DNA from: Microvirga sp. VF16
Lineage (GTDB): Bacteria > Pseudomonadota > Alphaproteobacteria > Rhizobiales > Beijerinckiaceae
Reading direction: 5' to 3'
Length of the DNA: 64,000 bases
Assembly: GCF_016864375.1 (NCBI RefSeq)
Contig: NZ_CP069354.1
Coordinates: forward strand, 2,315,501-2,379,500
Part shown: positions 37,940-47,503 of the stretch, piece after piece
Numbering within the stretch: position 1 is the first letter of the stretch
Layout: each line of letters starts with the position of its first letter
Position numbers and translations under genes: made by a program
Notes under the pieces: model-generated
Told to the model about the DNA's origin: nothing
Seen by the model: only the letters and a program-made list of their open reading frames with translations
The model's database searches: none

Positions 37940-38356
37940 TTATCTCGCCATCCAGGAATGAGATCGGCTGGCTCGCCTTTGCGAAGCTTGTTGCCGTGCC
38001 TGTTTAGTCTTCTCAGTAAACTCAACTAGTTTCCTCTGGTCGCCGTCTGGAATTCGGATTGGGACGGAAAAGCGTATTCGGCTCGACTGTTGGTGTGTGT
38101 ATCCGCCATTGCCTTCGATACCAACAGACCAAACCTTTAAACCGCCCTTAGCTCCTCCCTTTGCCTCCGCGACGACAGACACATCGAAATCGACTACGGT
38201 AAAAGTGCCTAGATTTTCGTCGTGAACAAGAAGCCCTTTATCGCCTGTTTTTGATAAGGCGGCGGCGACATTCTCCCCGCCCTCTTTGGCTTGAGCTTTC
38301 CTTACGCCTTCGAGAACTTCTGTGAGTGCAGTTTCGACAAACTCGGCAAGATTCAT
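37940..38356 (-). CDS. Orphan protein resembling trypsin-co-occurring domain 2 (Trypco2)
   Basis: This 138-residue protein begins with a helix (NLAEFVETALTEVLEGVRKAQ). A beta-rich half follows, VDFDVSVVAEAKGGAKGGLK then VWSVGIEGNGGYTH, ending in RIRFSVPI, the pattern of the Trypco2 domain found with trypsin-like peptidases and in predicted conflict systems. The basic tail (RRASRSHSWMAR) is extra. The assignment is from memory of the family pattern. Base composition is clearly lower in GC than the neighbours, as are the flanks, which suggests transfer. GGGAG precedes the ATG. No protease or effector partner is seen within several kb; it stands between the omp terminator and the glnA terminator. 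Confidence 0.6.
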   Translation of the reverse strand: MNLAEFVETALTEVLEGVRKAQAKEGGENVAAALSKTGDKGLLVHDENLGTFTVVDFDVSVVAEAKGGAKGGLKVWSVGIEGNGGYTHQQSSRIRFSVPIRIPDGDQRKLVEFTEKTKQARQQASQRRASRSHSWMAR

Positions 38357-38441
38357 GCGTTACTCCCATGGCCACTCACGATAATTGAGAGAGCAAAGTC
38401 TAGAGCCTGTGAGCTGGTACTGCATCAAGGATATAAAATTA

Positions 38442-38474
38442 CAAACAAAAAAACCGGAGCTCAGGGAGCTCCGG
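38442..38474 (-). terminator. Rho-independent terminator of glnA
   Basis: On the minus strand CCGGAGCT and AGCTCCGG form an 8-bp stem with a 5-base loop, followed by a run of seven T and more T-rich sequence. It lies 46 bp after the glnA stop. A second small hairpin (GGCTGC and GCAGCC, 38483-38501) stands between it and the stop. Confidence 0.9.
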
Positions 38475-38520
38475 CGAAGGAAGGCTGCGATCTAAGCAGC
38501 CGGGAGGATTCTCTGTCCGA

Positions 38521-39930
38521 TTAGACGGAATAGTACATCTGGAACTCGACCGGGTGCGGGGTCATCTCGAAGCGAGCGACCTCGGCCATCTTCAGCTCGA
38601 TGTAGCTGTCGATGAAGTCGTCGTTGAAGACGCCGCCGGCCTTCAGGAACGCGCGGTCCTTGTCGAGGCTGGCGAGAGCTTCGCGTAAGCTACCGCAGAC
38701 GGTCGGGATCTTCTTCAGCTCGCGCGGAGGCAGATCGTAGAGATCCTTGTCCATCGCCTGGCCGGGATCGATCTTGTTGATGATGCCGTCGAGACCGGCC
38801 ATCAGCAGCGCCGCGAAGGCGAGATACGGATTGGCGGTCGGATCGGGGAAGCGAACCTCGACGCGCTTGGCCTTCGGCGAGGTCGTCCACGGAATACGGC
38901 AAGAGGCCGAGCGGTTACGGGCCGAGTAGGCCAGCAGCACCGGAGCCTCGTAGCCGGGGACGAGACGCTTGTAGGAGTTCGTCGATGGATTGGTGAAGGC
39001 GTTGAGCGCCTTGGCGTGCTTGATGATGCCGCCGATGTACCACAGGCATTCCTGCGACAGGTCGGCATACTTGTTGCCGGCGAAGAGCGGCTTGCCACCC
39101 TTCCACAGGGACTGGTGCACGTGCATGCCCGAGCCGTTGTCGCCATAGACCGGCTTCGGCATGAAGGTGGCCGTCTTGCCGTAGGACTGGGCGACGTTGT
39201 GGATGCAGTACTTGTAGATCTGCATCTCGTCGGCGGTGCGAACCAGCGTGTTGAACTTCGTGCCGAGCTCGTGCTGGGCGGAGGCCACTTCGTGGTGGTG
39301 CTTCTCGACCGTCACGCCCATGGCCTTCATGGCAGCCAGCATCTCGCCGCGCATGTCCTGAGCGGAATCCAGCGGCGGAACCGGGAAGTAGCCGCCCTTG
39401 GTCGGGATGCGGTGACCGAGGTTGCCGCCCTCGTAAGGCGTGTCGCCGTTGATCGGCAGCTCGGAGGAATCGAGCTTGAAGCCGGTGTTGTAGGGATCGG
39501 CCATGAACTTCACGTCGTCGAACACGAAGAACTCGGCCTCGGGGCCGACATAGACCGTGTCGGCAATGCCGGTGGACTGCAGATAGGCCTCCGCCTTCTT
39601 GGCGATGCCGCGCGGATCGCGGTTGTAGGGCTCGCCGGTCGCCGGCTCGAGAATGTCGCAGTTGATCGTCAAGGTGGACGCCGAGAAGAACGGGTCCATC
39701 TGCGCGGTCGTCGGATCGGGCATGAGGGTCATGTCGGATTCGTTGATCGCCTTCCAGCCGGCGATGGACGAGCCGTCGAACATGACACCGTCGGCGAACA
39801 TGTCTTCGTCGACCATCGAGACGTCGAAGGTCACATGCTGCCACTTGCCGCGTGGGTCGGTGAAACGGAAGTCGACGTATTGGACGTCGTTATCTTTGAT
39901 CGCCTTGAGCACATCCTTGGCGGTCTGCAT
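38521..39930 (-). CDS. glnA: Type I glutamine synthetase
   Basis: GlnA joins ammonia to glutamate using ATP, the entry point of nitrogen assimilation. The 469-residue dodecamer subunit shows FDGSSIAGW, the latch-region [20 protein letters not shown], the ATP loop [20 protein letters not shown] and [10 protein letters not shown]. The tyrosine in [12 protein letters not shown] is the adenylylation site, so activity can be switched by GlnE. glnB lies 69 bp upstream on the same strand; this glnB-glnA pair is standard in the order. Confidence 0.98.
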   Translation of the reverse strand: MQTAKDVLKAIKDNDVQYVDFRFTDPRGKWQHVTFDVSMVDEDMFADGVMFDGSSIAGWKAINESDMTLMPDPTTAQMDPFFSASTLTINCDILEPATGEPYNRDPRGIAKKAEAYLQSTGIADTVYVGPEAEFFVFDDVKFMADPYNTGFKLDSSELPINGDTPYEGGNLGHRIPTKGGYFPVPPLDSAQDMRGEMLAAMKAMGVTVEKHHHEVASAQHELGTKFNTLVRTADEMQIYKYCIHNVAQSYGKTATFMPKPVYGDNGSGMHVHQSLWKGGKPLFAGNKYADLSQECLWYIGGIIKHAKALNAFTNPSTNSYKRLVPGYEAPVLLAYSARNRSASCRIPWTTSPKAKRVEVRFPDPTANPYLAFAALLMAGLDGIINKIDPGQAMDKDLYDLPPRELKKIPTVCGSLREALASLDKDRAFLKAGGVFNDDFIDSYIELKMAEVARFEMTPHPVEFQMYYSV

Positions 39931-39999
39931 GATCGTCTGGTCCTCTTCTGCCCTTTTAAGATTATCCTCGGCCGACGGCCTTGGCTTTGGAAAGCGAGC

Positions 40000-40344
<345 letters not shown>

Positions 40345-40517
40345 CTACCGTTTTCGTTCGAGGTTTTGCCGCTTTTAGCACCAGCAAGAGGTGCCTTCCA
40401 TGCGATCATCGATTCAAAGCGGGCCATTTTGCCGAGTTGATAAGCATATTATGATCAAAGTTTGTGCAGTTGCGGAAAAGCTCGCCAAATCCCCAAAAAC
40501 GGGTCCATTTTGCTCCC

Positions 40518-42005
40518 ATGCCAGCCCCTGAACTCGTCCTGACACCCTCCGAAATGAAGCAGGCCGACCTGGATGCCATCGCAAAGGGCATTCCGGGCAT
40601 CGAACTCATGAGGCGGGCGGGGCGCGCTGTCGCCGATTCTGCCGAAAAATTAGTCTCCAAAGGCGGCAGAATCGTCATCGTGGCAGGTCCTGGCCAGAAT
40701 GGAGGCGACGGCTTCATTGCGGCTGCTCTTCTGGTCGAGCGAGGCTATCGGGTGAGCCTTAGCCTCCTGGGAGATCTCAACCGGCTGACGGGCGATGCGG
40801 CGGACGCAGCGCGGGGTTGGAAGGGAGAGGTCGGTGCAGCCGAGACTGCACCCTTCCATGAGGCGGATCTCATCGTCGATGCTCTCTTCGGCACCGGCCT
40901 GTCCCGCGATCTCGATGGTGCGGCAGGTCATGTGGTCGATCGGATGAACGGTTCGGGCAAGCCAATCCTGGCGGTCGATCTTCCCTCTGGCATCGACGGC
41001 GATACCGGTGGGGTACGCGGCATTGCGGTCAAGGCCGCTCGCACGGTGACCTTTGCGGCCCGAAAGCCCTGCCATCTCCTGATGCCGGGGCGGGCCCTCA
41101 GCGGGCCTGTCGCGGTGGCCGATATCGGAATTGGACGAGAGATTCTCGAGGCCAAGGGCGGGGAACTCTTCGCCAACAATCCGGCTCTGTGGCTGCACGC
41201 TTTGCCGAAGCCCGGGCTTTCTTCTCACAAATATGAGCGGGGGCACACGCTCGTCGTCTCGGGAGGCGCCACCCGCACAGGCGCGGCGCGGCTGGCGGCT
41301 CGGGCGGCGCTCAGGATTGGCTCCGGCCTTGTCACGGTGGCCTCTCCGCCGGAGGCGATCGGGGTCAATGCCGCCCATCTCACCGCCATCATGCTGAAAG
41401 GCTGCGACGGACCCGAGGGACTGCATAATATTCTGCAGGATCCGCGTCTCAATGCTCTCGTCCTTGGGCCGGCCTTAGGTGTCCATGCCGGCACCCGTGC
41501 CATGGTCGCTGTTGCCGTCCAGACAAGACGAAGTCTCGTCCTGGATGCCGATGCACTGACGTCCTTCGAGGGGCTGGTGTCGGAGCTGCATGGAGTATTT
41601 CGCCATGCTCCGACGGTGCTCACACCCCATGGCGGCGAGTTCAGCCGTTTGTTCAAAGGCCACCCGGATATCCTTGATCCGGAATCGAAAATCGAGCGCG
41701 CCCGGCGCGCTGCTGCTTACACTGGGGCGGTCGTGCTGCTGAAGGGGAGCGATACGGTGATTGCCGCTCCCGATGGCCGAGCGGCTATCAACGAGAACGG
41801 CACGCCCTATCTCGCGACGGCCGGTTCGGGCGATACGCTTTGCGGCCTCATCGCAGGGCTGATGGCCCAGAATGTGCCGGCATTCGAAGCAGCCTGCGCG
41901 GGGGCTTGGATCCATGCCGAGGCTGGTGCGAGCTTCGGGCCGGGGCTGATCTCGGAGGATCTGGCGGATCTTGTTCCGAGTGTCCTGCGCACGCTCCTCA
42001 AGTAA
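40518..42005 (+). CDS. nnrD: Bifunctional NAD(P)HX epimerase / ADP-dependent dehydratase
   Basis: This 495-residue repair enzyme rescues damaged (hydrated) NADH and NADPH. Residues ~1-215 are the YjeF N-terminal epimerase (NnrE) with VAGPGQNGGDG and DALFGTGL, and the SGI motif in VDLPSGIDGDTG. Residues ~225-495 are the ribokinase-like dehydratase (NnrD) with VVSGGATRTGAARLAARAALR, TPHGGEFSRLF, LLKGSDTVIA and the catalytic NGTPYLATAGSGDTLCG. The start MPAPELVLTPSEM fits the family, but no ribosome site is evident. It is divergent from glnB and overlaps the next, convergent gene by 8 bp. Confidence 0.95.
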   Translation: MPAPELVLTPSEMKQADLDAIAKGIPGIELMRRAGRAVADSAEKLVSKGGRIVIVAGPGQNGGDGFIAAALLVERGYRVSLSLLGDLNRLTGDAADAARGWKGEVGAAETAPFHEADLIVDALFGTGLSRDLDGAAGHVVDRMNGSGKPILAVDLPSGIDGDTGGVRGIAVKAARTVTFAARKPCHLLMPGRALSGPVAVADIGIGREILEAKGGELFANNPALWLHALPKPGLSSHKYERGHTLVVSGGATRTGAARLAARAALRIGSGLVTVASPPEAIGVNAAHLTAIMLKGCDGPEGLHNILQDPRLNALVLGPALGVHAGTRAMVAVAVQTRRSLVLDADALTSFEGLVSELHGVFRHAPTVLTPHGGEFSRLFKGHPDILDPESKIERARRAAAYTGAVVLLKGSDTVIAAPDGRAAINENGTPYLATAGSGDTLCGLIAGLMAQNVPAFEAACAGAWIHAEAGASFGPGLISEDLADLVPSVLRTLLK

Positions 42006-43338
42006 CCTCGATCCAAGTCCACAGGCCCGCATCGAACCGCTCCATGACGGTGGAGGCGAGAAGCCATTTGCCGGGGTTGTCGGCCACGAAGGCGATCCGG
42101 ACCGTCTTGTTCTCAGGCACTTGCACAGTGTCCAGCCAATAGGGCTCCCATCCGTCGTCGAGCGCATGCAGCAGCCGGAACGAGTGGCCGTGCAGGTGTA
42201 TGGGCTGGACGAAGGCGGTCTGGTTCGTGAGCGCCAGCACCACCGGGTTCCCACGCCTGACCTTGATCAGGGGGGCACCTGGAGAGCGTCCCGCCGCTCC
42301 GTTGATGGTCCAGGGCGCGTTGGGAGCCTTCGGATCACCCTTGATCACCACATCCTTGCGGCTGGCGTTCTGGAGCTTGATGGCCTCCGGCAGCTTCGGG
42401 TTGGGCGGGAGCGGGACGACGACCGGCAGGTCGGGTCGCTTGTCCCCAGTGGTCACGATCTCGACGAGAGGCATTCCGTCGCCGATCAGGGCCATGACGG
42501 TGCCGGTTACGCCCGCTTCCGGCGCGAGATCGACCAGCAGATCGTAGCGGGTGCCAGGCCCGAAGGGCAGGGAGGCTTTGAGGGGCTCGAAGATGCTGGC
42601 CGGCTGGCTGTCGATGGCGATGACATAGGCTCTCACGCCATCGAAACGCAGGCGCATGGTCCGGGCGTTGCAGGTATTGGCAAGCCGCAGGCGTAGGCGG
42701 CCGCCGGGAGGCGCCTCAATCCGCTCAGGCGTCGCCTTGCCGTTGACAGTGAGCCAGCTTCCGAGCCGTCCGGCAGGGGCAGATTCCGTCGGCTTGTCGA
42801 AAGGGGCCATCGAGCCGTCGTCGTCCAGGCGCCAGTCATCGACGAGCAGCGCGATGTCCCGATCTGCCTGGGGCGGGTTGGGCTCCTCCACGATCAGGAG
42901 GCCCGAAAGACCGCGTTCCGTGGGCTCGGCGCTGCCATCGAGAATACAGGGGCGGACCAGGAAGGTGCCGGCATCGGGCGGGGTGAAGCGATATTCGTGG
43001 CTCTTCCCGGAGGCTACAGGCTCCTGAGTCAGGCCGCCGACGCCATCCATGGCGTTTGGCCCCCGGACGCCGTGGAAGTGAAGTGAGAGGGGCAGGGCGG
43101 TCTCGTTCAGCAGCTTCAGGCTGAGTTCCTTCCCATGCTTGATGCGCAGAGCAGGGCTTAAGACTCCGTTGAAGGCCCAGATATCGGCCTCGGCGGCGGC
43201 ATCGGGACGGAACTTCACCGGGCTAGACTTTGCCGTCAGGACCTGTTCGGCGCCGTCCGCGTTCTGGCCATGCGCGTGCCGGGAGAGGGCGATCAGGGTC
43301 GTGGCGAGACCGGCGGTGACGGCGCGGCGGGTGATCAT
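41998..43338 (-). CDS. Tat-exported multicopper-oxidase-like protein lacking most copper ligands
   Basis: This 446-residue three-cupredoxin protein has a Tat signal (MITRRAVTAGLATTLIAL). Its first copper motif LHFHG (His87, His89) is present. The second, normally WYHxH, reads FLVRPCILDG with no histidine. The third, normally HPxHLHGH, reads QPIHLHGH (His381, 383 and 385), losing the type 1 ligand. The fourth, normally HCHxxxH, reads LLASTVMERFDAG and lacks the type 1 cysteine and all histidines. It cannot form the complete set of copper centres, so laccase activity is unlikely; a structural role like that of FtsP/SufI is possible. Two ATGs further upstream would only lengthen the leader. Confidence 0.88.
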   Translation of the reverse strand: MITRRAVTAGLATTLIALSRHAHGQNADGAEQVLTAKSSPVKFRPDAAAEADIWAFNGVLSPALRIKHGKELSLKLLNETALPLSLHFHGVRGPNAMDGVGGLTQEPVASGKSHEYRFTPPDAGTFLVRPCILDGSAEPTERGLSGLLIVEEPNPPQADRDIALLVDDWRLDDDGSMAPFDKPTESAPAGRLGSWLTVNGKATPERIEAPPGGRLRLRLANTCNARTMRLRFDGVRAYVIAIDSQPASIFEPLKASLPFGPGTRYDLLVDLAPEAGVTGTVMALIGDGMPLVEIVTTGDKRPDLPVVVPLPPNPKLPEAIKLQNASRKDVVIKGDPKAPNAPWTINGAAGRSPGAPLIKVRRGNPVVLALTNQTAFVQPIHLHGHSFRLLHALDDGWEPYWLDTVQVPENKTVRIAFVADNPGKWLLASTVMERFDAGLWTWIEVT

Positions 43339-43512
43339 GAAGGCAGGCTCGTCTCGAGGCTTGCGAATAGTCGGCATGGGTACAGCTTTGAACGTGAACG
43401 GCCAAGTTTGGTTGCCTTTTGGACGCACATGAACTTTTTTGATGCACTGTCTTTTAACCGTGCTATAGAGCCGCGTCCCGGAAGAGGGGTGCGTCTCGCG
43501 CGCCGCTCCCGC

Positions 43513-43597
43513 GCGGGCGTGGCGGAATTGGTAGACGCACTGGATTTAGGTTCCAGCGACGAAAGTTGTGGGGGTTCGAGTCCCTCCGCCCGCACCA
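43513..43597 (+). tRNA. tRNA-Leu (anticodon UAG)
   Basis: The acceptor GCGGGCG pairs with CGCCCGC, and CCA is encoded at 43595-43597. The anticodon stem CTGGA and TCCAG closes a loop TTTAGGT with anticodon TAG. There is a long variable arm (about 12 bases), as in class II tRNAs, and the T loop GTTCGAGTC is standard. At 85 bases it is complete. It lies 112 bp before tig. Confidence 0.97.
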
Positions 43598-43709
43598 ATC
43601 CCGTCAGGGTTGGTTATCCGGAGGCTCCGAGTGGCCTGGTTGACGGCGTGACGCCGCATCGGCCGGAGCCTGACAGAAATTTTTCGAGTGAATGAAGGCG
43701 AATAGAACC

Positions 43710-45077
43710 ATGCAGGTGACGGAAACACTGTCCCAAGGCTTGAAGCGAGAGTTCAAGGTCGTGCTCCCGGCCACCGAGTTGGAAGAGCGCCTGAACAGCG
43801 AATTGTCGACCCTCAAGGATCGCGTGCAGATCAAGGGATTCCGTCCCGGCAAGGTGCCGGTGGGTCATCTGCGTAAGGTCTATGGTCGCTCGGTCATGGC
43901 GGACGTGCTGCAGAATGCCGTCAACGAGGCCAACCGCAAGATCGTCGAGGACAACAACCTGAAGCTCGCCAACGAGCCGAGGATCCAGTTCCCCGAGAGC
44001 CAGGAAGAGGTCGAGAAGGCCATGGAGGCCAAGGGCGACCTGGCCTACACCGTCGCTCTCGAGGTTCTGCCGGTGTTTGAGCTTGCCGACCTGTCCGACG
44101 TGACGGTCAAGAAGCCGGTGGCCGAGGTCAACGATGCTGAGATCAACGAATCGCTCGAGCGCATGGCCAAGCAGAATCGCTCCTTCGACACGAAGGAAGG
44201 CGCTGCGGTCGACGGTGATCGGGTCGTCGTGAACTTCGTCGGCCGCATCGACGGCAAGGAGTTCGAGGGCGGCAAGGGTGAGGACATCCGGGTCGAGCTC
44301 GGCTCGAACACCTTCATCCCCGGCTTCGAGGACCAACTCGTCGGCCTCAAGGCCGGCGACACCAAGCTCGTGAAGGTCACTTTCCCGGCGAATTACATGG
44401 CGGAACACCTGGCCGGCAAGGACGCCGAGTTCGACGTGACCGTGAAGGAAGTCGAGGCTCCGGGCGAGCTGAAGATCGACGACGAGATGGCCAAGGGTTT
44501 CGGCATGGAATCCCTGGACAAGCTCAAGGACGCGATCCGCGATGCCATCAAGCGCGACTTCGACGCTCAGTCCCGCCGCAAGGTGAAGAAGGATCTGCTT
44601 GATTCCCTCGACGCCAAGTACAGCTTCGAGCTGCCGCCGACCCTGGTCGAGCAGGAGTTCACAGCCGTGTGGTCGCAGGTCGTCGGCGACATGAAGTCGA
44701 ACAACCGCACCTTCGAGGACGAGAGCACCACGGAAGACGAGGCTAAGGCCGAGTACCGCAAGATCGCCGAGCGTCGCGTGCGTCTCGGTTTGGTCCTTGC
44801 ACAGATCGGTGAGAAGTCCGATATCAAGATTTCCGACGACGAGGTGACTCAGGCCCTCATCGAGCGGGTCCGCCAGTATCCCGGCCAGGAGCGGCAGGTT
44901 TGGGAGTTCTACCAGAAGAACCCGCAGGCCCTCGCTGAAATCCGGGCTCCTCTGTTCGAGGAAAAGGTCGTCGACCAGATCCTGTCCCAGGTGAAGGTGG
45001 ACGAGGAAACCGTCTCCAAGGATGCGCTGTTCAGCGATGAGGACGACGGCGAAGAGAAAGCCGGCAAGGGCGAGTAA
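43710..45077 (+). CDS. tig: Trigger factor
   Basis: This 455-residue ribosome-bound chaperone and peptidyl-prolyl isomerase meets nascent chains at the exit tunnel. The N-terminal ribosome-binding signature GFRPGKVP is at ~residue 44. An FKBP-type isomerase domain spans about 160-245 ([25 protein letters not shown]). The C-terminal helical arms (about 260-430) end in an acidic, Lys-rich tail. The start [17 protein letters not shown] was chosen over an ATG 18 bp upstream (MKANRT) for family fit; AAGG precedes. It leads the tig-clpP-clpX-lon quality-control cluster. Confidence 0.96.
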   Translation: MQVTETLSQGLKREFKVVLPATELEERLNSELSTLKDRVQIKGFRPGKVPVGHLRKVYGRSVMADVLQNAVNEANRKIVEDNNLKLANEPRIQFPESQEEVEKAMEAKGDLAYTVALEVLPVFELADLSDVTVKKPVAEVNDAEINESLERMAKQNRSFDTKEGAAVDGDRVVVNFVGRIDGKEFEGGKGEDIRVELGSNTFIPGFEDQLVGLKAGDTKLVKVTFPANYMAEHLAGKDAEFDVTVKEVEAPGELKIDDEMAKGFGMESLDKLKDAIRDAIKRDFDAQSRRKVKKDLLDSLDAKYSFELPPTLVEQEFTAVWSQVVGDMKSNNRTFEDESTTEDEAKAEYRKIAERRVRLGLVLAQIGEKSDIKISDDEVTQALIERVRQYPGQERQVWEFYQKNPQALAEIRAPLFEEKVVDQILSQVKVDEETVSKDALFSDEDDGEEKAGKGE

Positions 45078-45154
45078 CGCTCCTTTAAGCGTCTCGTTGC
45101 TTGCATGAAATGCACGGCCGCGAATCTGCGCGGCCGAATTGGAGCAGTGAGACA

Positions 45155-45787
45155 ATGAGAGATCCGGTAGCGCTCTTTAACAACACGCTCGTCCCGATGG
45201 TGGTTGAGCAGTCGAACCGCGGTGAGCGCGCATTCGACATCTATTCGCGCCTGCTGCGCGAACGGATTATCTTCCTCACGGGCCCCGTTGAAGATTACTC
45301 GGCCTCGCTGATCGTGGCACAGTTGCTGTTCCTCGAGGCCGAGAACCCCAAGAAGGAAATCTCCTTCTATATCAATTCGCCCGGCGGCGTCGTGACCTCG
45401 GGCCTGTCGATCTACGACACCATGCAGTTCATCCGCTGCCCCGTCTCGACCCTCTGCGTCGGCCAAGCAGCCTCCATGGGCTCCCTCCTGCTGACCGCTG
45501 GCGAGAAGGGCATGCGCTTCGCTCTCCCGAACGCCCGCATCATGGTCCACCAGCCGTCCGGCGGCTATCAGGGCCAGGTCACGGACATCATGATCCACGC
45601 CCGCGAGAGCGAGGCCCTCAAGCGCCGCCTGAACGAGATCTATGTCGGCCATACCGGCCGCAGCTACGAAGAGATCGAGCGGGCACTGGAGCGCGACAAC
45701 TTCATGACCGCTCAGGCGGCCCTGGAATTCGGCCTGATCGACCAGGTGATCGAGAAGCGTCCTGAGCCGGCCGCCACCCCGGCTTAA
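45155..45787 (+). CDS. clpP: ATP-dependent Clp protease proteolytic subunit
   Basis: This 210-residue serine protease forms the 14-mer chamber that degrades proteins unfolded by ClpX or ClpA. The catalytic triad is Ser107 (GQAASMGS), His132 (MVHQPSGG) and Asp181 (ERDNFMTA). The N-terminal axial loop sequence [19 protein letters not shown] is of the usual type. The start ATG 45155 follows a GGAG-containing leader; an 8-bp hairpin stands just before it. A terminator follows, so clpX has its own promoter. Confidence 0.97.
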   Translation: MRDPVALFNNTLVPMVVEQSNRGERAFDIYSRLLRERIIFLTGPVEDYSASLIVAQLLFLEAENPKKEISFYINSPGGVVTSGLSIYDTMQFIRCPVSTLCVGQAASMGSLLLTAGEKGMRFALPNARIMVHQPSGGYQGQVTDIMIHARESEALKRRLNEIYVGHTGRSYEEIERALERDNFMTAQAALEFGLIDQVIEKRPEPAATPA

Positions 45788-45795
45788 CTCTTAAA

Positions 45796-45830
45796 ACCTG
45801 GGGACAAAATTCCCCCAGGTGCGTCTTTTT
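45796..45830 (+). terminator. Terminator after clpP
   Basis: CCTGGGG and CCCCAGG pair (7 bp plus) across an A-rich loop, followed by GCGTCTTTTT. It begins 9 bp after the clpP stop and separates clpP from clpX. Confidence 0.8.
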
Positions 45831-45920
45831 GCCGAGTAATCCCGTTTCTATTGATCAGGCGGCTTCCGCGTGATTGCATGGGGATTCGGGAGGCACGGCG
45901 ATTTGGGCGTTCAATTCTTA

Positions 45921-45949
45921 GCGACGGAACATTTTATTAGGTCCGTCGC
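45921..45949 (+). promoter_or_regulatory. Inverted repeat in the clpX upstream region
   Basis: GCGACGGA at 45921-45928 and TCCGTCGC at 45942-45949 are perfectly complementary across a 13-base AT-rich spacer, 60 bp before clpX. It could be an operator or a leader hairpin; no known regulator site was recognised. Confidence 0.5.
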
Positions 45950-46009
45950 CTATAACTTAGGTGTGTTGGGTCGGCAGGGGCTGTCCCGGCACGGATTGGA
46001 GATGTGATA

Positions 46010-47278
46010 ATGACCAAGGCTGGCGGCAACGACTCCAAGAGTACGCTGTACTGCTCCTTCTGCGGCAAGAGCCAGCACGAGGTTCGCAAGCTGATCGCTG
46101 GCCCGACGGTTTTCATCTGCGATGAATGCGTCGAGCTGTGCATGGACATCATCCGCGAGGAGTCGAAATCGTCTCTCGTGAAGTCCCGCGACGGGGTGCC
46201 GACCCCGAAGGAAATCAGCCGCGTTCTGGATGACTACGTGATCGGACAGGAGCACGCCAAGAAGGTGCTCTCGGTGGCGGTCCACAACCATTACAAGCGT
46301 CTCGCCCACGCGACGAAGCACAACGACGTCGAACTGGCCAAGTCGAACATTCTGCTGATCGGTCCCACCGGCTCGGGCAAGACCCTGCTCGCGCAGACCC
46401 TGGCCCGGATCCTGGACGTGCCCTTCACCATGGCGGACGCGACGACCCTGACCGAGGCAGGCTATGTCGGCGAGGACGTGGAAAACATCATCCTCAAGTT
46501 GCTCCAGGCCTCCGACTACAACGTGGAGAGGGCCCAGCGCGGCATCGTCTATATCGACGAGATCGACAAGATCTCCCGCAAGTCCGACAACCCGTCCATC
46601 ACCCGCGACGTGTCGGGCGAGGGCGTGCAGCAGGCCCTCCTGAAGATCATGGAAGGCACCGTCGCCTCCGTGCCTCCACAGGGCGGCCGCAAGCATCCGC
46701 AGCAGGAGTTCCTGCAGGTCGACACCACGAACATCCTATTCATCTGCGGCGGCGCCTTCGCTGGTCTGGAGCGGATCATCGCCGGCCGCGGCAAGGGTAC
46801 CTCCATCGGCTTCGGCGCCAGCGTGAGTTCGCCCGACGATCGCCGGACGGGCGAGATCTTCCGCGAGGTCGAGCCTGAGGATCTGTTGAAGTTCGGCCTC
46901 ATCCCCGAGTTCGTCGGCCGTCTTCCGGTTCTAGCGACGCTGGAAGACCTCGATGTCGATGCCCTGAAGACCATTCTGCAGGAGCCGAAGAATGCCCTGG
47001 TGAAGCAGTACCAGCGCCTCTTCGAGATGGAGAACGTGCAGCTGACGTTCCAGGACGAGGCTCTGACCCTTATCGCCAAAAAGGCGATCGAGCGGAAGAC
47101 GGGTGCCCGCGGTCTGCGCTCCATCATGGAAGGCATCCTGCTGGAGACCATGTACGACCTGCCGGGTCTCGATTCCGTCGAGCAGGTGGTGATCGGGCCC
47201 GAGGTGGTGGAGGGCAAGGCCAAGCCGCTCTTCATCCACGGCGAGCGCAACGATCAGGCCGCCAGCGCCAGCGCCTGA
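46010..47278 (+). CDS. clpX: Clp protease ATP-binding subunit ClpX
   Basis: This 422-residue AAA+ unfoldase recognises tagged substrates and feeds them into ClpP. An N-terminal zinc-binding domain has four cysteines ([11 protein letters not shown] and CDECVELC). Walker A is GPTGSGKT and Walker B is [10 protein letters not shown]; sensor and arginine-finger regions follow, and the ClpP-docking loop is IGFGAS. The ATG at 46010 follows GGAG at good spacing; a GTG two codons earlier is also open. The terminator before it and lon after it show that each protease gene can be controlled separately. Confidence 0.97.
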   Translation: MTKAGGNDSKSTLYCSFCGKSQHEVRKLIAGPTVFICDECVELCMDIIREESKSSLVKSRDGVPTPKEISRVLDDYVIGQEHAKKVLSVAVHNHYKRLAHATKHNDVELAKSNILLIGPTGSGKTLLAQTLARILDVPFTMADATTLTEAGYVGEDVENIILKLLQASDYNVERAQRGIVYIDEIDKISRKSDNPSITRDVSGEGVQQALLKIMEGTVASVPPQGGRKHPQQEFLQVDTTNILFICGGAFAGLERIIAGRGKGTSIGFGASVSSPDDRRTGEIFREVEPEDLLKFGLIPEFVGRLPVLATLEDLDVDALKTILQEPKNALVKQYQRLFEMENVQLTFQDEALTLIAKKAIERKTGARGLRSIMEGILLETMYDLPGLDSVEQVVIGPEVVEGKAKPLFIHGERNDQAASASA

Positions 47279-47286
47279 GGCTACCG

Positions 47287-47347
47287 GGGCTTAGCCATGA
47301 CACGAAGCGTTGCGGGCAATCTTCTTGAAACGCTAAGCCCGCAACGC
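47287..47347 (+). promoter_or_regulatory. Two mutually exclusive hairpins between clpX and lon
   Basis: Stem A pairs GGGCTTAGC (47287-47295) with GCTAAGCCC (47332-47340). Stem B pairs GCGTTGCGGGC (47307-47317) with GCCCGCAACGC (47337-47347). Both are perfect and share bases 47337-47340, so only one can form fully at a time. Neither is followed by a T run. They could end the clpX transcript or set a switch; either role is inference. Confidence 0.6.
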
Positions 47348-47355
47348 CACATTAT
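47324..47355 (+). promoter_or_regulatory. Candidate heat-shock (sigma-32) promoter of lon
   Basis: CTTGAAA at 47324-47330 and CCACATTAT at 47347-47355 resemble the sigma-32 consensus CTTGAAA and CCCCATNTA, spaced 16 bp. The start would be near 47362, 140 bp before lon, a gene that is commonly heat-induced. A 7-bp hairpin (47362-47368 with 47394-47400) would open the leader. Confidence 0.5.
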
Positions 47356-47503
47356 CTCTTGCGCCGGGGCTGTCCGCTCAATCGAGGGAAAGGCCCGGCG
47401 TACCGGATGCAGCCCATAACAAAAGCCTGAGCATTCCGGTTATTCGTCTGGCATCCAGCTCATTCGAGGGGGTCGTCGGACGCAGTGAAAAGGATACCGT
47501 CTC

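Noticed and set aside
40380..40430. Sigma-54 promoter upstream of glnB on the minus strand
   Set aside because: AGGCAC and TTGCT are present, but the GG-to-GC spacing is two bases short of the required distance.
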